This document shows, one piece after another, positions 1-5,306 of a stretch of 6,717 nt of DNA (its first letter is position 1; each line of letters starts with the position of its first letter). The notes under the pieces are model-generated. The model did not search any database and was not told the DNA's origin. It saw only the letters and a list, made by a program, of their open reading frames with translations. The stretch is taken from the NCBI GenBank assembly GCA_007127575.1, contig SKZC01000432.1, forward strand, positions 1-6,717, written 5' to 3'. The position numbers and the translations under genes were made by a program. This DNA comes from Gemmatimonadota bacterium (lineage in GTDB: Bacteria > Gemmatimonadota > Gemmatimonadetes > Longimicrobiales > Gaopeijiaceae).

Positions 1-1
1 A

Positions 2-862
2 CCCCCTCCCCTCACCGCCTCCGTGCGTCCCGGCTGGGCCCCGGGACGCTTCGGCTCCTGGGTGGCGGCGGTGGCTTCCTCTCCAGGGCGCCCCACCATC
101 GTCCTTCCCCAACACCTCACCGAGTTTCTGTCGAGTCGCCCCACCTCCTCGCTTCCTGTAACCCCGAGCGTCGTGGAACGCCTCCAACGCCTCGGACTCT
201 CCACCCTGGGAGACATTCTCCGAATCCCGGAGGCCGCTCTCGTTCGCCACTTCGGCCAGAAGGGACGAACGATCCGGGGATGGGCCTCGGGGGAGCGTAT
301 CGATCCCGTCCGCTCCGTTCACCGCCCTCGCCCCATCCAGGTCCACCTGGACCTGCCCTCGCCCGTGGGGCTGACCCCCCCTCTCCACGGGGCCCTCGAG
401 CACCTGGTGGAGCGCCTCCTCTCCCGGCCCGGTCGCAGAGACCGAGGTGTGAAAAGCCTTCGCCTGAGAGCTCGTCTGGAAGAGGGAGGATCCTGGGATC
501 TGCAGGTCACCTTGCGGGAGCCATCGGCCCGAAAGGAGGACATGGTCTTCCCCCTCCGTTGCAAGCTGGACCTATCTCCTCCACCTCGGGCCGTGGAGGC
601 CCTGCAACTGGAAGCCTTCGAGTTCGGTCCCTCCACCTCTCAACCCGACCTCTTCTCACGCAACGAAGAGGGAGCCCGCAGTCGGGGAGGAGGGAGGGCC
701 CATGGGGGGCTGGACGCCGGAGAGGTCCCCCCCTCCCTCCGGAGCGCCGTTCGGGAGCTCAAGTTGAGGCTCGGCCACTCCCCTCTCTATCGGGTAGTGG
801 AGCTGGACCCCTGGTCCAGAATTCCGGAGCGTCGATACGCCCTGCTGGGGTTCGACCCCTGA
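2..862 (+). CDS. imuB: Y-family DNA polymerase-like protein, probably ImuB (C-terminal part, 5' end outside window)
   Basis: The reading frame is open to the left edge, so the GTG at 23 is not the true start. Visible, in order, are a GRFGSWVAAVA segment; a helix-hairpin-helix thumb region (about 161-262, ERLQRLGLSTLGDILRIP); a little-finger-like domain (about 335-620, starting IQVHLDLPSP); and a C-terminal tail ending RIPERRYALLGFDP. This order is typical of ImuB, the non-catalytic Y-family homologue that brings the error-prone polymerase DnaE2 (ImuC) to the replication clamp after DNA damage. A QPDLF motif at 641-655, between the little finger and the tail, matches the beta-clamp-binding consensus and supports that role. 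The catalytic palm is upstream of the window, so I cannot tell whether acidic active-site residues are lost, as in ImuB, or present, as in a true Pol IV. The ImuB call rests on the tail and on the DUF6504 neighbour. No LexA box can be assessed. Confidence 0.75.
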   Translation, partial: PPPLTASVRPGWAPGRFGSWVAAVASSPGRPTIVLPQHLTEFLSSRPTSSLPVTPSVVERLQRLGLSTLGDILRIPEAALVRHFGQKGRTIRGWASGERIDPVRSVHRPRPIQVHLDLPSPVGLTPPLHGALEHLVERLLSRPGRRDRGVKSLRLRARLEEGGSWDLQVTLREPSARKEDMVFPLRCKLDLSPPPRAVEALQLEAFEFGPSTSQPDLFSRNEEGARSRGGGRAHGGLDAGEVPPSLRSAVRELKLRLGHSPLYRVVELDPWSRIPERRYALLGFDP

Positions 863-870
863 GGGCCACC

Positions 871-903
871 ATGGCGACCTTTCACGACTTCCCGGTGAGG
901 TGA
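871..903 (+). other. possible 10-codon leader ORF, or misframed start of the DUF6504 gene
   Basis: An ATG at 871 sits six bases after a GAGG (861-864) that overlaps the imuB stop codon. It reads ten codons (MATFHDFPVR) to a TGA at 901-903. That TGA overlaps the GTG at 900 of the next gene in a GTGA arrangement typical of translational coupling. Either this is a tiny coupling ORF, or the DUF6504 gene really begins at this ATG and one base has been lost or gained between 871 and 900. Nothing beyond the spacing supports a functional peptide. Confidence 0.25.
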
Positions 904-1187
904 AGAAGAGGAGAACGGGGGGACGGTCCCCTTCCGCCCTTCGGGCCCTGAACACCCCCACCGCCATCCAGGTCCAGATCGATGAGGATGGACGTCCCGT
1001 TCGAATTCGCAGTGGTGGCCACCTCCTCCAGGTCGCCTCGGTTCGCGCCATGTGGAGGATCGATGACGAGTGGTGGCGTCACCTCATCTCCCGGTGGTAC
1101 TTCACCCTCGTCCTGGAAAACGGGAAGCTACTCACCGTATATCGGGACCTTCGAAGCAGGCGCTGGTTCACCCAGCCCAGTGGATGA
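900..1187 (+). CDS. DUF6504 family protein (mutasome-associated small protein)
   Basis: A 95-residue protein with a basic N-terminus (MKKRR) and a compact C-terminal core. The core shows the DUF6504 pattern: an Ile-Gln-Val strand near residue 23, Trp52, paired Trp58-Trp59, Tyr67-Phe68, a Gly in an ENGKLL turn, YRDL at 81-84 and Trp89. From family knowledge, DUF6504 proteins are often encoded beside imuB and dnaE2, and their biochemical role is not established. Here the gene starts 37 bases after the probable imuB, which fits a shared transcript and a role in damage-induced translesion synthesis; that role is inference. The GTG at 900 is the only reasonable start in this frame, but its ribosome site is poor because GGTGAGG runs straight into it. 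The ATG at 871, in another frame, has better upstream spacing. There is no signal peptide or membrane segment. Confidence 0.75.
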   Translation: MKKRRTGGRSPSALRALNTPTAIQVQIDEDGRPVRIRSGGHLLQVASVRAMWRIDDEWWRHLISRWYFTLVLENGKLLTVYRDLRSRRWFTQPSG

Positions 1188-1200
1188 CGGACCGAACCCG

Positions 1201-1215
1201 CCCGGCCCCACCGGG
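1201..1215 (+). terminator. weak stem-loop after the DUF6504 gene
   Basis: CCCGG (1201-1205) and CCGGG (1211-1215) form a 5-bp stem with a 5-base loop. A short T4 run lies at 1222-1225, 14 bases after the DUF6504 stop. The stem is short and the T run is detached, so this is a weak intrinsic terminator candidate. It could separate the imuB unit from the gene at 1309. The rest of 1188-1308 contains a C8 run (1262-1269) and the ribosome site of the next gene, with no ORF. Confidence 0.2.
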
Positions 1216-1308
1216 TACCCCTTTTCCACAACCGAAGGCTCGATCACGGTTGAGGAAGAAGCCCCCCCCACCCTCGTGTCTTGAATCACCCGAAGGGAGC
1301 GAAGACGA

Positions 1309-1644
1309 ATGACCCTGAACCTGACGGAGAAGAGCTGCCGCCCCCTCCCCTCTGAAACCCCTCCCCTCACCGGGAACGAGCTGGCCCCCTACAAGGGCGC
1401 CCTGGATTCCCGCTGGGCCGTGGTAGACGAACATCACCTTTTAGGTGAGTTCGAATTCCCTAACTTCATTGAGGCCTTGGCGTTCACGAATCGCGTGGGA
1501 GCCCTGTCCGAAGTGGAGGGACACCACCCGGAAATCACCCTTACCTGGGGACGGGCCTCGGTAAAGATCTGGACCCACTCCATCGACGGCCTGAGCGAGA
1601 ACGACTTCATTCTGGCAGCCAAGATCGACGCCCTGGAAGCCTGA
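1309..1644 (+). CDS. phhB: 4a-hydroxytetrahydrobiopterin dehydratase (pterin-4a-carbinolamine dehydratase)
   Basis: The product has 111 residues, within the usual 95-115 for this single-domain cytoplasmic family. The catalytic signature is intact: EGHHPE with His72 and His73, Trp80, WTH with His90, and Asp99 in LSENDF. The 17-residue spacing from the second His to the third matches the His62/His79 spacing of the mammalian enzyme. The family dehydrates 4a-hydroxytetrahydrobiopterin, recycling the cofactor after aromatic amino acid hydroxylation; in bacteria without a hydroxylase its substrate is often unclear. No phenylalanine hydroxylase is present in this window. The start is supported by AAGGGAG (1293-1299) nine bases upstream. 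The first 30 or so residues (rich in Pro, Ser and Leu) are a nonconserved extension. The glycosyltransferase reading frame begins 17 bases after the stop, so the two may be co-transcribed. Confidence 0.92.
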   Translation: MTLNLTEKSCRPLPSETPPLTGNELAPYKGALDSRWAVVDEHHLLGEFEFPNFIEALAFTNRVGALSEVEGHHPEITLTWGRASVKIWTHSIDGLSENDFILAAKIDALEA

Positions 1645-1661
1645 GGCTCGGATTCATCGAA

Positions 1662-2576
1662 GTGAACGCCGGAAAAGCCCTTCGGGCTCGCTCCTCCACC
1701 AGCGAGGAGAACCCGTCGCCCACGGACGCGCCCTCCTCCCCTTCTCTCCGCTTCCTCTTCCTGAACTCCTGGACAGAGGACGTGGCCGAGGGAACGGGCA
1801 CCACCATGGGGATCACCACCCGGGCCCACGGACTTCGGGAACAGGGGCACGAGGTACGGACGTTGGGACTGCCCACCGGGTCGGGCCCTTTCCTGGCCCG
1901 CCGGGTCGTCTTCAATCTCCGACTCCGCCGTCCGAAGGACTTCCCTCCCCACGTGATCGTGGGTTTCGACCTGGACGGGTTCGGAAACACGACGGGGAGA
2001 AGGCGAGAAGGCCCCCCTGGTCCGAACGACACGGACGCCCCCCTCTTCGTGGTGGAGCTCAAAGGGGTGGCTGCAGACGAAGCGAACCACGCCTCCGGAC
2101 TCGACCGCGCCTACCTACTCTTTCATGCCGCCTTGGAACGCTGGAATGCCCGGCGAGCCGACCTCGTCGTGGTTCCCAGCCCCTACAGTGCCCGGATGAC
2201 GCAGCGACTCTACGGGATCTCCCCCCACCATCCTCTCGGTGGCTCGTCAGTACCCCCGGAAGAACACCATCACCCTTCTGCGGGCCCACCGGCGCCTCCT
2301 GGCCCGAATCCCGGAGGCACGGCTCCGTATCGTAGGCGACGGCCCGGCGATGCCGCTCCTCCGAAGGACCGCCAAGGAGCTGGGCCTAAAGGACCGGGTC
2401 ACCTTCATGGGAGCGCTGTCCACCCATGCGGAGGTTCGCCGCCAATACTCCAGCGCACATGCCTTCTGTATGCCCAGCCTCCAGGAGGGCTTCGGGATCG
2501 TCTATCTGGAGGCCATGGCTGCCGGCCTTCCGGTTGTGACCTCCCACCGGGGAGCTCCCACCCAGGTCCTGGGTGA
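1662..2576 (+). CDS. glycosyltransferase N-terminal domain fragment (coding sense ends near 2222)
   Basis: From a GTG at 1662, a low-complexity Ser/Pro-rich lead of about 28 residues precedes the first Rossmann strand (LRFLFLNSW). A glycine-rich loop (EGTGTTMGITTRAHGL) follows, as in the acceptor-side domain of GT4 enzymes. Later hallmarks are VGFDLDGF, VVELKGVAADE, and a helix and strand ending NARRADLVVVPSPYSARM, the usual close of the N-terminal domain. The frame stays open to 2576, but after about 2222 the translation is Pro/Gly/His-rich and is the shadow of the C-terminal domain in another frame. If expressed, the product would be an N-terminal domain with a nonsense tail of about 118 residues and no nucleotide-sugar site. 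No clear ribosome site precedes the GTG. The next in-frame ATG, at 1806, would cut into the glycine-rich loop. Confidence 0.55.
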   Translation: MNAGKALRARSSTSEENPSPTDAPSSPSLRFLFLNSWTEDVAEGTGTTMGITTRAHGLREQGHEVRTLGLPTGSGPFLARRVVFNLRLRRPKDFPPHVIVGFDLDGFGNTTGRRREGPPGPNDTDAPLFVVELKGVAADEANHASGLDRAYLLFHAALERWNARRADLVVVPSPYSARMTQRLYGISPHHPLGGSSVPPEEHHHPSAGPPAPPGPNPGGTAPYRRRRPGDAAPPKDRQGAGPKGPGHLHGSAVHPCGGSPPILQRTCLLYAQPPGGLRDRLSGGHGCRPSGCDLPPGSSHPGPG

Positions 2577-2778
2577 CGCCGGGCTCTTGGTGGACCCCCT
2601 GGATGCGGAGGAAATGGCCCGGACCCTGGCTCGGCTCCTCCAGGACCCAGGGCTTCGCCGGAGACTGACAGAGAAGGGACGCCGCCGGGTCCGCCGGTTT
2701 GACCACCGGCGAGTGGCCCGACGCTACGAGAGGACCCTGCTGGAACGGTTCCCCAGACTCTCCAGGACCCAACCATGA
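2239..2778 (+). CDS. glycosyltransferase group 1 C-terminal domain fragment
   Basis: The C-terminal, nucleotide-sugar-binding half of a GT4 enzyme. Recognisable sense begins near 2221 (PPTILS), before the GTG at 2239 that would be the first start codon. Motifs in order: SVARQYPRKN, with the Arg and Lys that normally contact donor phosphates; RLRIVGDGP; VTFMGAL; and PSLQEGFGIVYLEAMAAGLPVV, which carries the two Glu residues eight apart (codons at 2485 and 2509) that form the family's E-x7-E donor-site motif. The domain closes with GLLVDPLDAEEMARTL and a basic C-terminal helix. All expected donor-site residues are present, so this half shows no sign of drift, which favours a recent lesion or a sequencing/assembly artefact. 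The stop overlaps the start of the metallophosphoesterase (ATGA, 2775-2778). Confidence 0.7.
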   Translation: MARQYPRKNTITLLRAHRRLLARIPEARLRIVGDGPAMPLLRRTAKELGLKDRVTFMGALSTHAEVRRQYSSAHAFCMPSLQEGFGIVYLEAMAAGLPVVTSHRGAPTQVLGDAGLLVDPLDAEEMARTLARLLQDPGLRRRLTEKGRRRVRRFDHRRVARRYERTLLERFPRLSRTQP

Positions 2779-3257
2779 GTGTCCGTATCGGCGTCATCTC
2801 CGACACCCACGGACTCCTTCGGCCGGATGTCTTCCATCACCTGGAAGGCGTGGAGCGAATCCTCCATGCGGGAGACGTGGGACCGGCGGAGCTCCTGGTG
2901 GAGCTGGAGGCCGTGGCCCCGGTGACCGCAGTGTACGGCAACACCGACGACTTGGAGCTCCGAGAACGGCTTCAGGAGGTGGAACGGCTGGAGCTGGGAG
3001 GCGTTCGGGCCGTGCTCCTCCACGGGGACCAATTGGGCACCCCCACTCCGGAAGGGCTGGCCCGCGCCTACCCGGACGCCGATCTTGTCGTCTATGGACA
3101 CACCCACCGGCCCCTGATACAGACGGTGGGATCGACCCTGACGCTGAACCCGGGAAGCGCCGGCCCCCGTCGGTTCCGTCTCCCGGCCACCCTGTCCGTC
3201 CTGGAACTGGACGACGGAGGGCCGCGGGCGCAAATCATAGAGTTGGAGGGGGATTGA
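2775..3257 (+). CDS. YfcE/MJ0936-family metallophosphoesterase
   Basis: A complete 160-residue calcineurin-like phosphoesterase, close to the family's usual length. All metal-binding motifs are present in order: SDTHG (Asp10, His12), HAGDVG (Asp34), YGNTD (Asn56), LHGDQ (His83) and YGHTH (His109, His111), followed by LNPGSAGPRR near residues 124-133. Members bind two divalent metals, often Mn2+, and hydrolyse phosphodiester or phosphomonoester model substrates. The physiological substrate is generally unknown, and nothing here fixes it. There is no signal peptide, so it should be cytoplasmic. The ATG overlaps the glycosyltransferase stop, so translation is probably coupled to that gene and would depend on it being read through. 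The M28 gene starts 68 bases after the stop. A possible G-rich/C-rich pairing (3245-3252 with 3278-3285) spans the stop codon. Confidence 0.92.
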   Translation: MSVRIGVISDTHGLLRPDVFHHLEGVERILHAGDVGPAELLVELEAVAPVTAVYGNTDDLELRERLQEVERLELGGVRAVLLHGDQLGTPTPEGLARAYPDADLVVYGHTHRPLIQTVGSTLTLNPGSAGPRRFRLPATLSVLELDDGGPRAQIIELEGD

Positions 3258-3315
3258 CGATTCCGAAGGGGTATGCCCCCCCTCCATCACCACTCTGGAG
3301 CACCCATCCGAACGT

Positions 3316-3319
3316 GGAG
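3316..3319 (+). promoter_or_regulatory. ribosome binding site deciding the M28 peptidase start
   Basis: GGAG lies six bases before the ATG at 3326 and directly touches the in-frame ATG at 3320. Only 3326 has a workable spacer. The frame is open far upstream (to 2699), but that part overlaps the metallophosphoesterase and has no family sense. Confidence 0.6.
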
Positions 3320-3325
3320 ATGACG

Positions 3326-4915
3326 ATGCGACGCACCTTGCTCCTGGCGACTCTCGTCGCCACCCTGGCTTTGCCCGCTCCCCGGAGCGTGGAAGCCCAG
3401 ACCCTGGCTACGGACGATCCCGTCCTCGAAGAGATCTGGGACGAGGCCATGAACCGGTCTCTCATCGAGCCGCTGGCCCAGACGCTCATGGACTCCATCG
3501 GCCCCCGACTCACCGGAGCCCCCGGGATCGATCGGGGCCACGACTGGCTCGTGGAACGCTACGAGGAGTGGGGTATCCAGGCCGAGAACCGGGAGTACGG
3601 CACCTGGCTGGGGTGGGACCGGGGCATCAGTCACATCGATCTGCTGGAGCCCCGGGTGCGAAGCCTGGAGGGGATGAACCTGGCCTGGAGCCCGGGAACC
3701 GACGGACCGGTGACGGGAGAGGTGGTGATCCTTCCAGACGTAGCCAACCCACAGGAGTTCGAACAGTGGCTTCCTGAAGCCGAGGGAAGGTTCGTCCTCA
3801 TTTCTCCGTCCCATCCTACCTGCCGCTCCAATTCGAACTGGGAGGAATACGCCACCGCCGAATCCCTCCAGCGGATGCAAGAAGAGCGGCAGGACTGGTT
3901 CCAGTCCTGGCAGGTCCGCGTGGAGAACACGGGCTCGTCCTTTCAGGAGCTCCCCTTGCGGCTCCAGGATGCCGGAGCCCTGGGGATCGGGACGCTGAAC
4001 TGGTCTGGAGGGTGGGGGGCGAACCGCATCTTCGACTCCCGGACCCGGGAGATCCCAACCTTCGAACTCTCTTGTGAGGATTACGGCCTGGTCTTTCGAC
4101 TCGCGGAAAACGACCAGGGCCCCCTGCTGCGGGTGCACTTCGAAGCCGAATTCCTGGGAGAGGTTCCCGTCTACAACACCATCGCCACCATCCCCGGGAC
4201 GGAGGAGCCGGATGAGTACGTCATGCTTTCGGCGCACTTCGACTCGTGGGACGGTTCCTCCGGAGCCACGGACAACGGAACGGGCACGGTCCTCATGATG
4301 GAGGTGATGAGGATCATCCGCGAGGTGTATCCGAACCCCCGACGGACCATCAAGGTGGGTCACTGGGGCGGAGAGGAGCAGGGACTGAATGGGTCCCGGG
4401 CCTTCGCCGAAGACCACCCGCAGGTGGTGGAGAACCTCCAGGCCCTCTTCAATCAGGACAACGGAACCGGGCGAGTGGTGAACATCTCCATGCAGGGATT
4501 CGTCGAGGCCGGGACGCACTTCGGGAGATGGCTGGCCCAGGTCCCCCACGAGGTCACCGAGCACATCGACCTCACCCTTCCGGGAACCCCCTCATCCGGA
4601 GGGACCGATCACGCCGCCTTTGTCTGCTGGGGGGCGCCGGCATTCAACCTGTCGGCCCTGACGTGGGACTACTTCACCTACACCTGGCACACGAACCGGG
4701 ACACCTTCGACAAGGTGGTGCTGGACGACGTGATGAACAACGCGGTGCTCATCGCGTCCTTGGTGTACCTGGCTTCCGAAGACCCTGAGCGGGTCTCGCG
4801 AGCCCAGCGGACGGTGATGCCCAGGAGCCCCCAAACCGGCGAGCCCATGACGTGGCCGTCCTGCCCGAGTCCCGCGCGCACCGTGGATGAGAGCCCCCGG
4901 ATGCCCCAAGAGTGA
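3326..4915 (+). CDS. secreted M28-family zinc metallopeptidase (carboxypeptidase Q-like)
   Basis: A 529-residue exported peptidase. The N-terminus is a clear Sec signal peptide: MRR, a hydrophobic stretch at residues 5-16, and a VEA-Q cleavage site after about residue 24. A mature N-terminal segment (LMDSIGPRLTGAPG) leads into the catalytic fold. That fold is interrupted at about residues 125-280 by a PA-like inserted domain. The co-catalytic zinc site is complete: His304 (HFDSWDG), Asp316 (GATDNGTG), Glu351 with the general base Glu350 (WGGEEQGLNGSRAF), Asp378 (NQDNGTGR) and His455 (WHTNRDTFD). Family members release amino acids or dipeptides from peptides; exact specificity cannot be read here. 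The product probably acts in the periplasm or outside the cell in peptide scavenging. Length and architecture resemble plasma glutamate carboxypeptidase homologues common in environmental GC-rich bacteria. The last 30 or so residues are Pro/Arg-rich and show no recognisable sorting signal. Confidence 0.93.
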   Translation: MRRTLLLATLVATLALPAPRSVEAQTLATDDPVLEEIWDEAMNRSLIEPLAQTLMDSIGPRLTGAPGIDRGHDWLVERYEEWGIQAENREYGTWLGWDRGISHIDLLEPRVRSLEGMNLAWSPGTDGPVTGEVVILPDVANPQEFEQWLPEAEGRFVLISPSHPTCRSNSNWEEYATAESLQRMQEERQDWFQSWQVRVENTGSSFQELPLRLQDAGALGIGTLNWSGGWGANRIFDSRTREIPTFELSCEDYGLVFRLAENDQGPLLRVHFEAEFLGEVPVYNTIATIPGTEEPDEYVMLSAHFDSWDGSSGATDNGTGTVLMMEVMRIIREVYPNPRRTIKVGHWGGEEQGLNGSRAFAEDHPQVVENLQALFNQDNGTGRVVNISMQGFVEAGTHFGRWLAQVPHEVTEHIDLTLPGTPSSGGTDHAAFVCWGAPAFNLSALTWDYFTYTWHTNRDTFDKVVLDDVMNNAVLIASLVYLASEDPERVSRAQRTVMPRSPQTGEPMTWPSCPSPARTVDESPRMPQE

Positions 4916-4938
4916 GTGCTCGCAACGCATCCCGCGGT

Positions 4939-4954
4939 GTGGCGCCGACGCCAC
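4939..4954 (+). terminator. stem-loop just after the M28 peptidase gene
   Basis: GTGGCG (4939-4944) and CGCCAC (4949-4954) form a perfect 6-bp stem with loop CCGA, 23 bases after the peptidase stop. There is no T tract, so it is at best a weak or Rho-assisted terminator, or a 3'-end stabilising hairpin. Confidence 0.25.
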
Positions 4955-5075
4955 GGACCCGGACCCTGAGAATCGGACGGGGGTAGCAATCGCGGATTGC
5001 AGCGCCTGAGGCGTACCCGCATAGTTATGAGGCGCATCTACCTCGGAGCCCTGCTGTCGAGCAAGGCCTCGAACC

Positions 5076-5098
5076 GGAGTCGGACGGGGTCGGACTCC
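5076..5098 (+). terminator. inverted repeat in the 391-base intergenic stretch
   Basis: GGAGTC-G-GAC and GTC-G-GACTCC pair as 6 bp, a G-G mismatch and 3 bp, closed by a GGG loop. This is the longest hairpin of the stretch. A mild pyrimidine run (CTTTCT, 5106-5111) follows after several bases. It could be a terminator, an operator-like dyad or part of a 5' leader; the sequence does not decide. Confidence 0.25.
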
Positions 5099-5306
5099 CA
5101 GCGGGCTTTCTAACCTACATCGTGAACTTCTGAGGCGCCGGCCTCCCCCGAGTGTGGACGGGTCGGCCTGTGGCCGGACCTTCCCCCCGGCCCTGGGCCC
5201 AACCCGGACCGGTCACTCCGGGGCTCCAGCCGACGTCTCCTCGTATGTGCCTCCGGCGCGCCGTCCCCCCGCGCTGGAGCCGATACCATTCCGAACGGAG
5301 TGAGAC

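Larger units (their letters stand above)
1662..2778 (+). pseudogene. GT4-type glycosyltransferase, disrupted by deletion plus frameshift
   Basis: Two adjacent reading frames together encode most of a GT-B fold glycosyltransferase of the GT4 / glycosyl transferases group 1 type. The N-terminal domain is read in one frame to about 2222, ending ARMTQRLYGIS. The C-terminal domain is read in the next frame from about 2221, beginning PPTILSVARQYPRKN. In relatives, some 30-45 residues join these points, usually with a VVPxGID-like strand. Here they are absent, and the frame changes at a C6 run (2221-2226). The simplest reading is a deletion of 3n+2 bases at the domain junction. A +1 slip on the C run would rejoin the frames but not restore the linker, so programmed frameshifting alone does not explain it. 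Gene decay or an assembly collapse are both possible. The ATGA overlap with the next gene shows that the 3' end still has operon structure. Confidence 0.75.
4916..5306 (+). other. 391-base non-coding stretch with several short hairpins
   Basis: I find no convincing gene on either strand between the peptidase and the radical SAM gene; the short ORFs crossing it have no family sense. It contains self-complementary elements at 4939-4954, 4986-5000 (GCAATC/GATTGC, 3-base loop), 5003-5013, 5076-5098, 5132-5145 and 5172-5192. TGAGGCG occurs three times (5007, 5028, 5131). No consensus -35/-10 pair is evident, although a promoter for the gene at 5307 must lie here if that gene is transcribed separately. 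At this GC content short palindromes are common by chance, so I claim structure only tentatively. Confidence 0.5.

Noticed and set aside
280..903. 207-codon + strand ORF inside the ImuB-like gene
   Set aside because: Pro/Gly/Arg-rich translation with no domain sense; it is an out-of-frame shadow of the polymerase-like gene.
2220..2230. Programmed +1 frameshift on the C6 run as an explanation for the split glycosyltransferase
   Set aside because: It would fuse the frames, but the product would still lack the 30-45 residue inter-domain linker, so deletion or assembly error is the better explanation.
2699..3325. Upstream extension of the M28 peptidase frame, which is open from 2699
   Set aside because: It lies over the whole metallophosphoesterase gene, translates to Pro/Gly/Arg-rich sequence without family sense, and would bury the obvious signal peptide that begins at 3326.
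3287..4564. Long minus-strand ORF of 425 codons opposite the M28 peptidase
   Set aside because: The + strand frame carries a complete zinc-peptidase active site. The opposite ORF has no recognisable domain and is the usual antisense opening in a GC-rich gene.
5065..5077. T-arm-like CCGGTTCGAGGCC on the minus strand, suggesting a tRNA
   Set aside because: The T stem pairs only in its inner positions, and no acceptor, D or anticodon arms fit around it.
5024..5114. GTTATGA and TCTAAC boxes resembling integron attC core sites
   Set aside because: The boxes are in the wrong order for an attC, the internal imperfect palindrome is absent, and no integrase or cassette genes are nearby.
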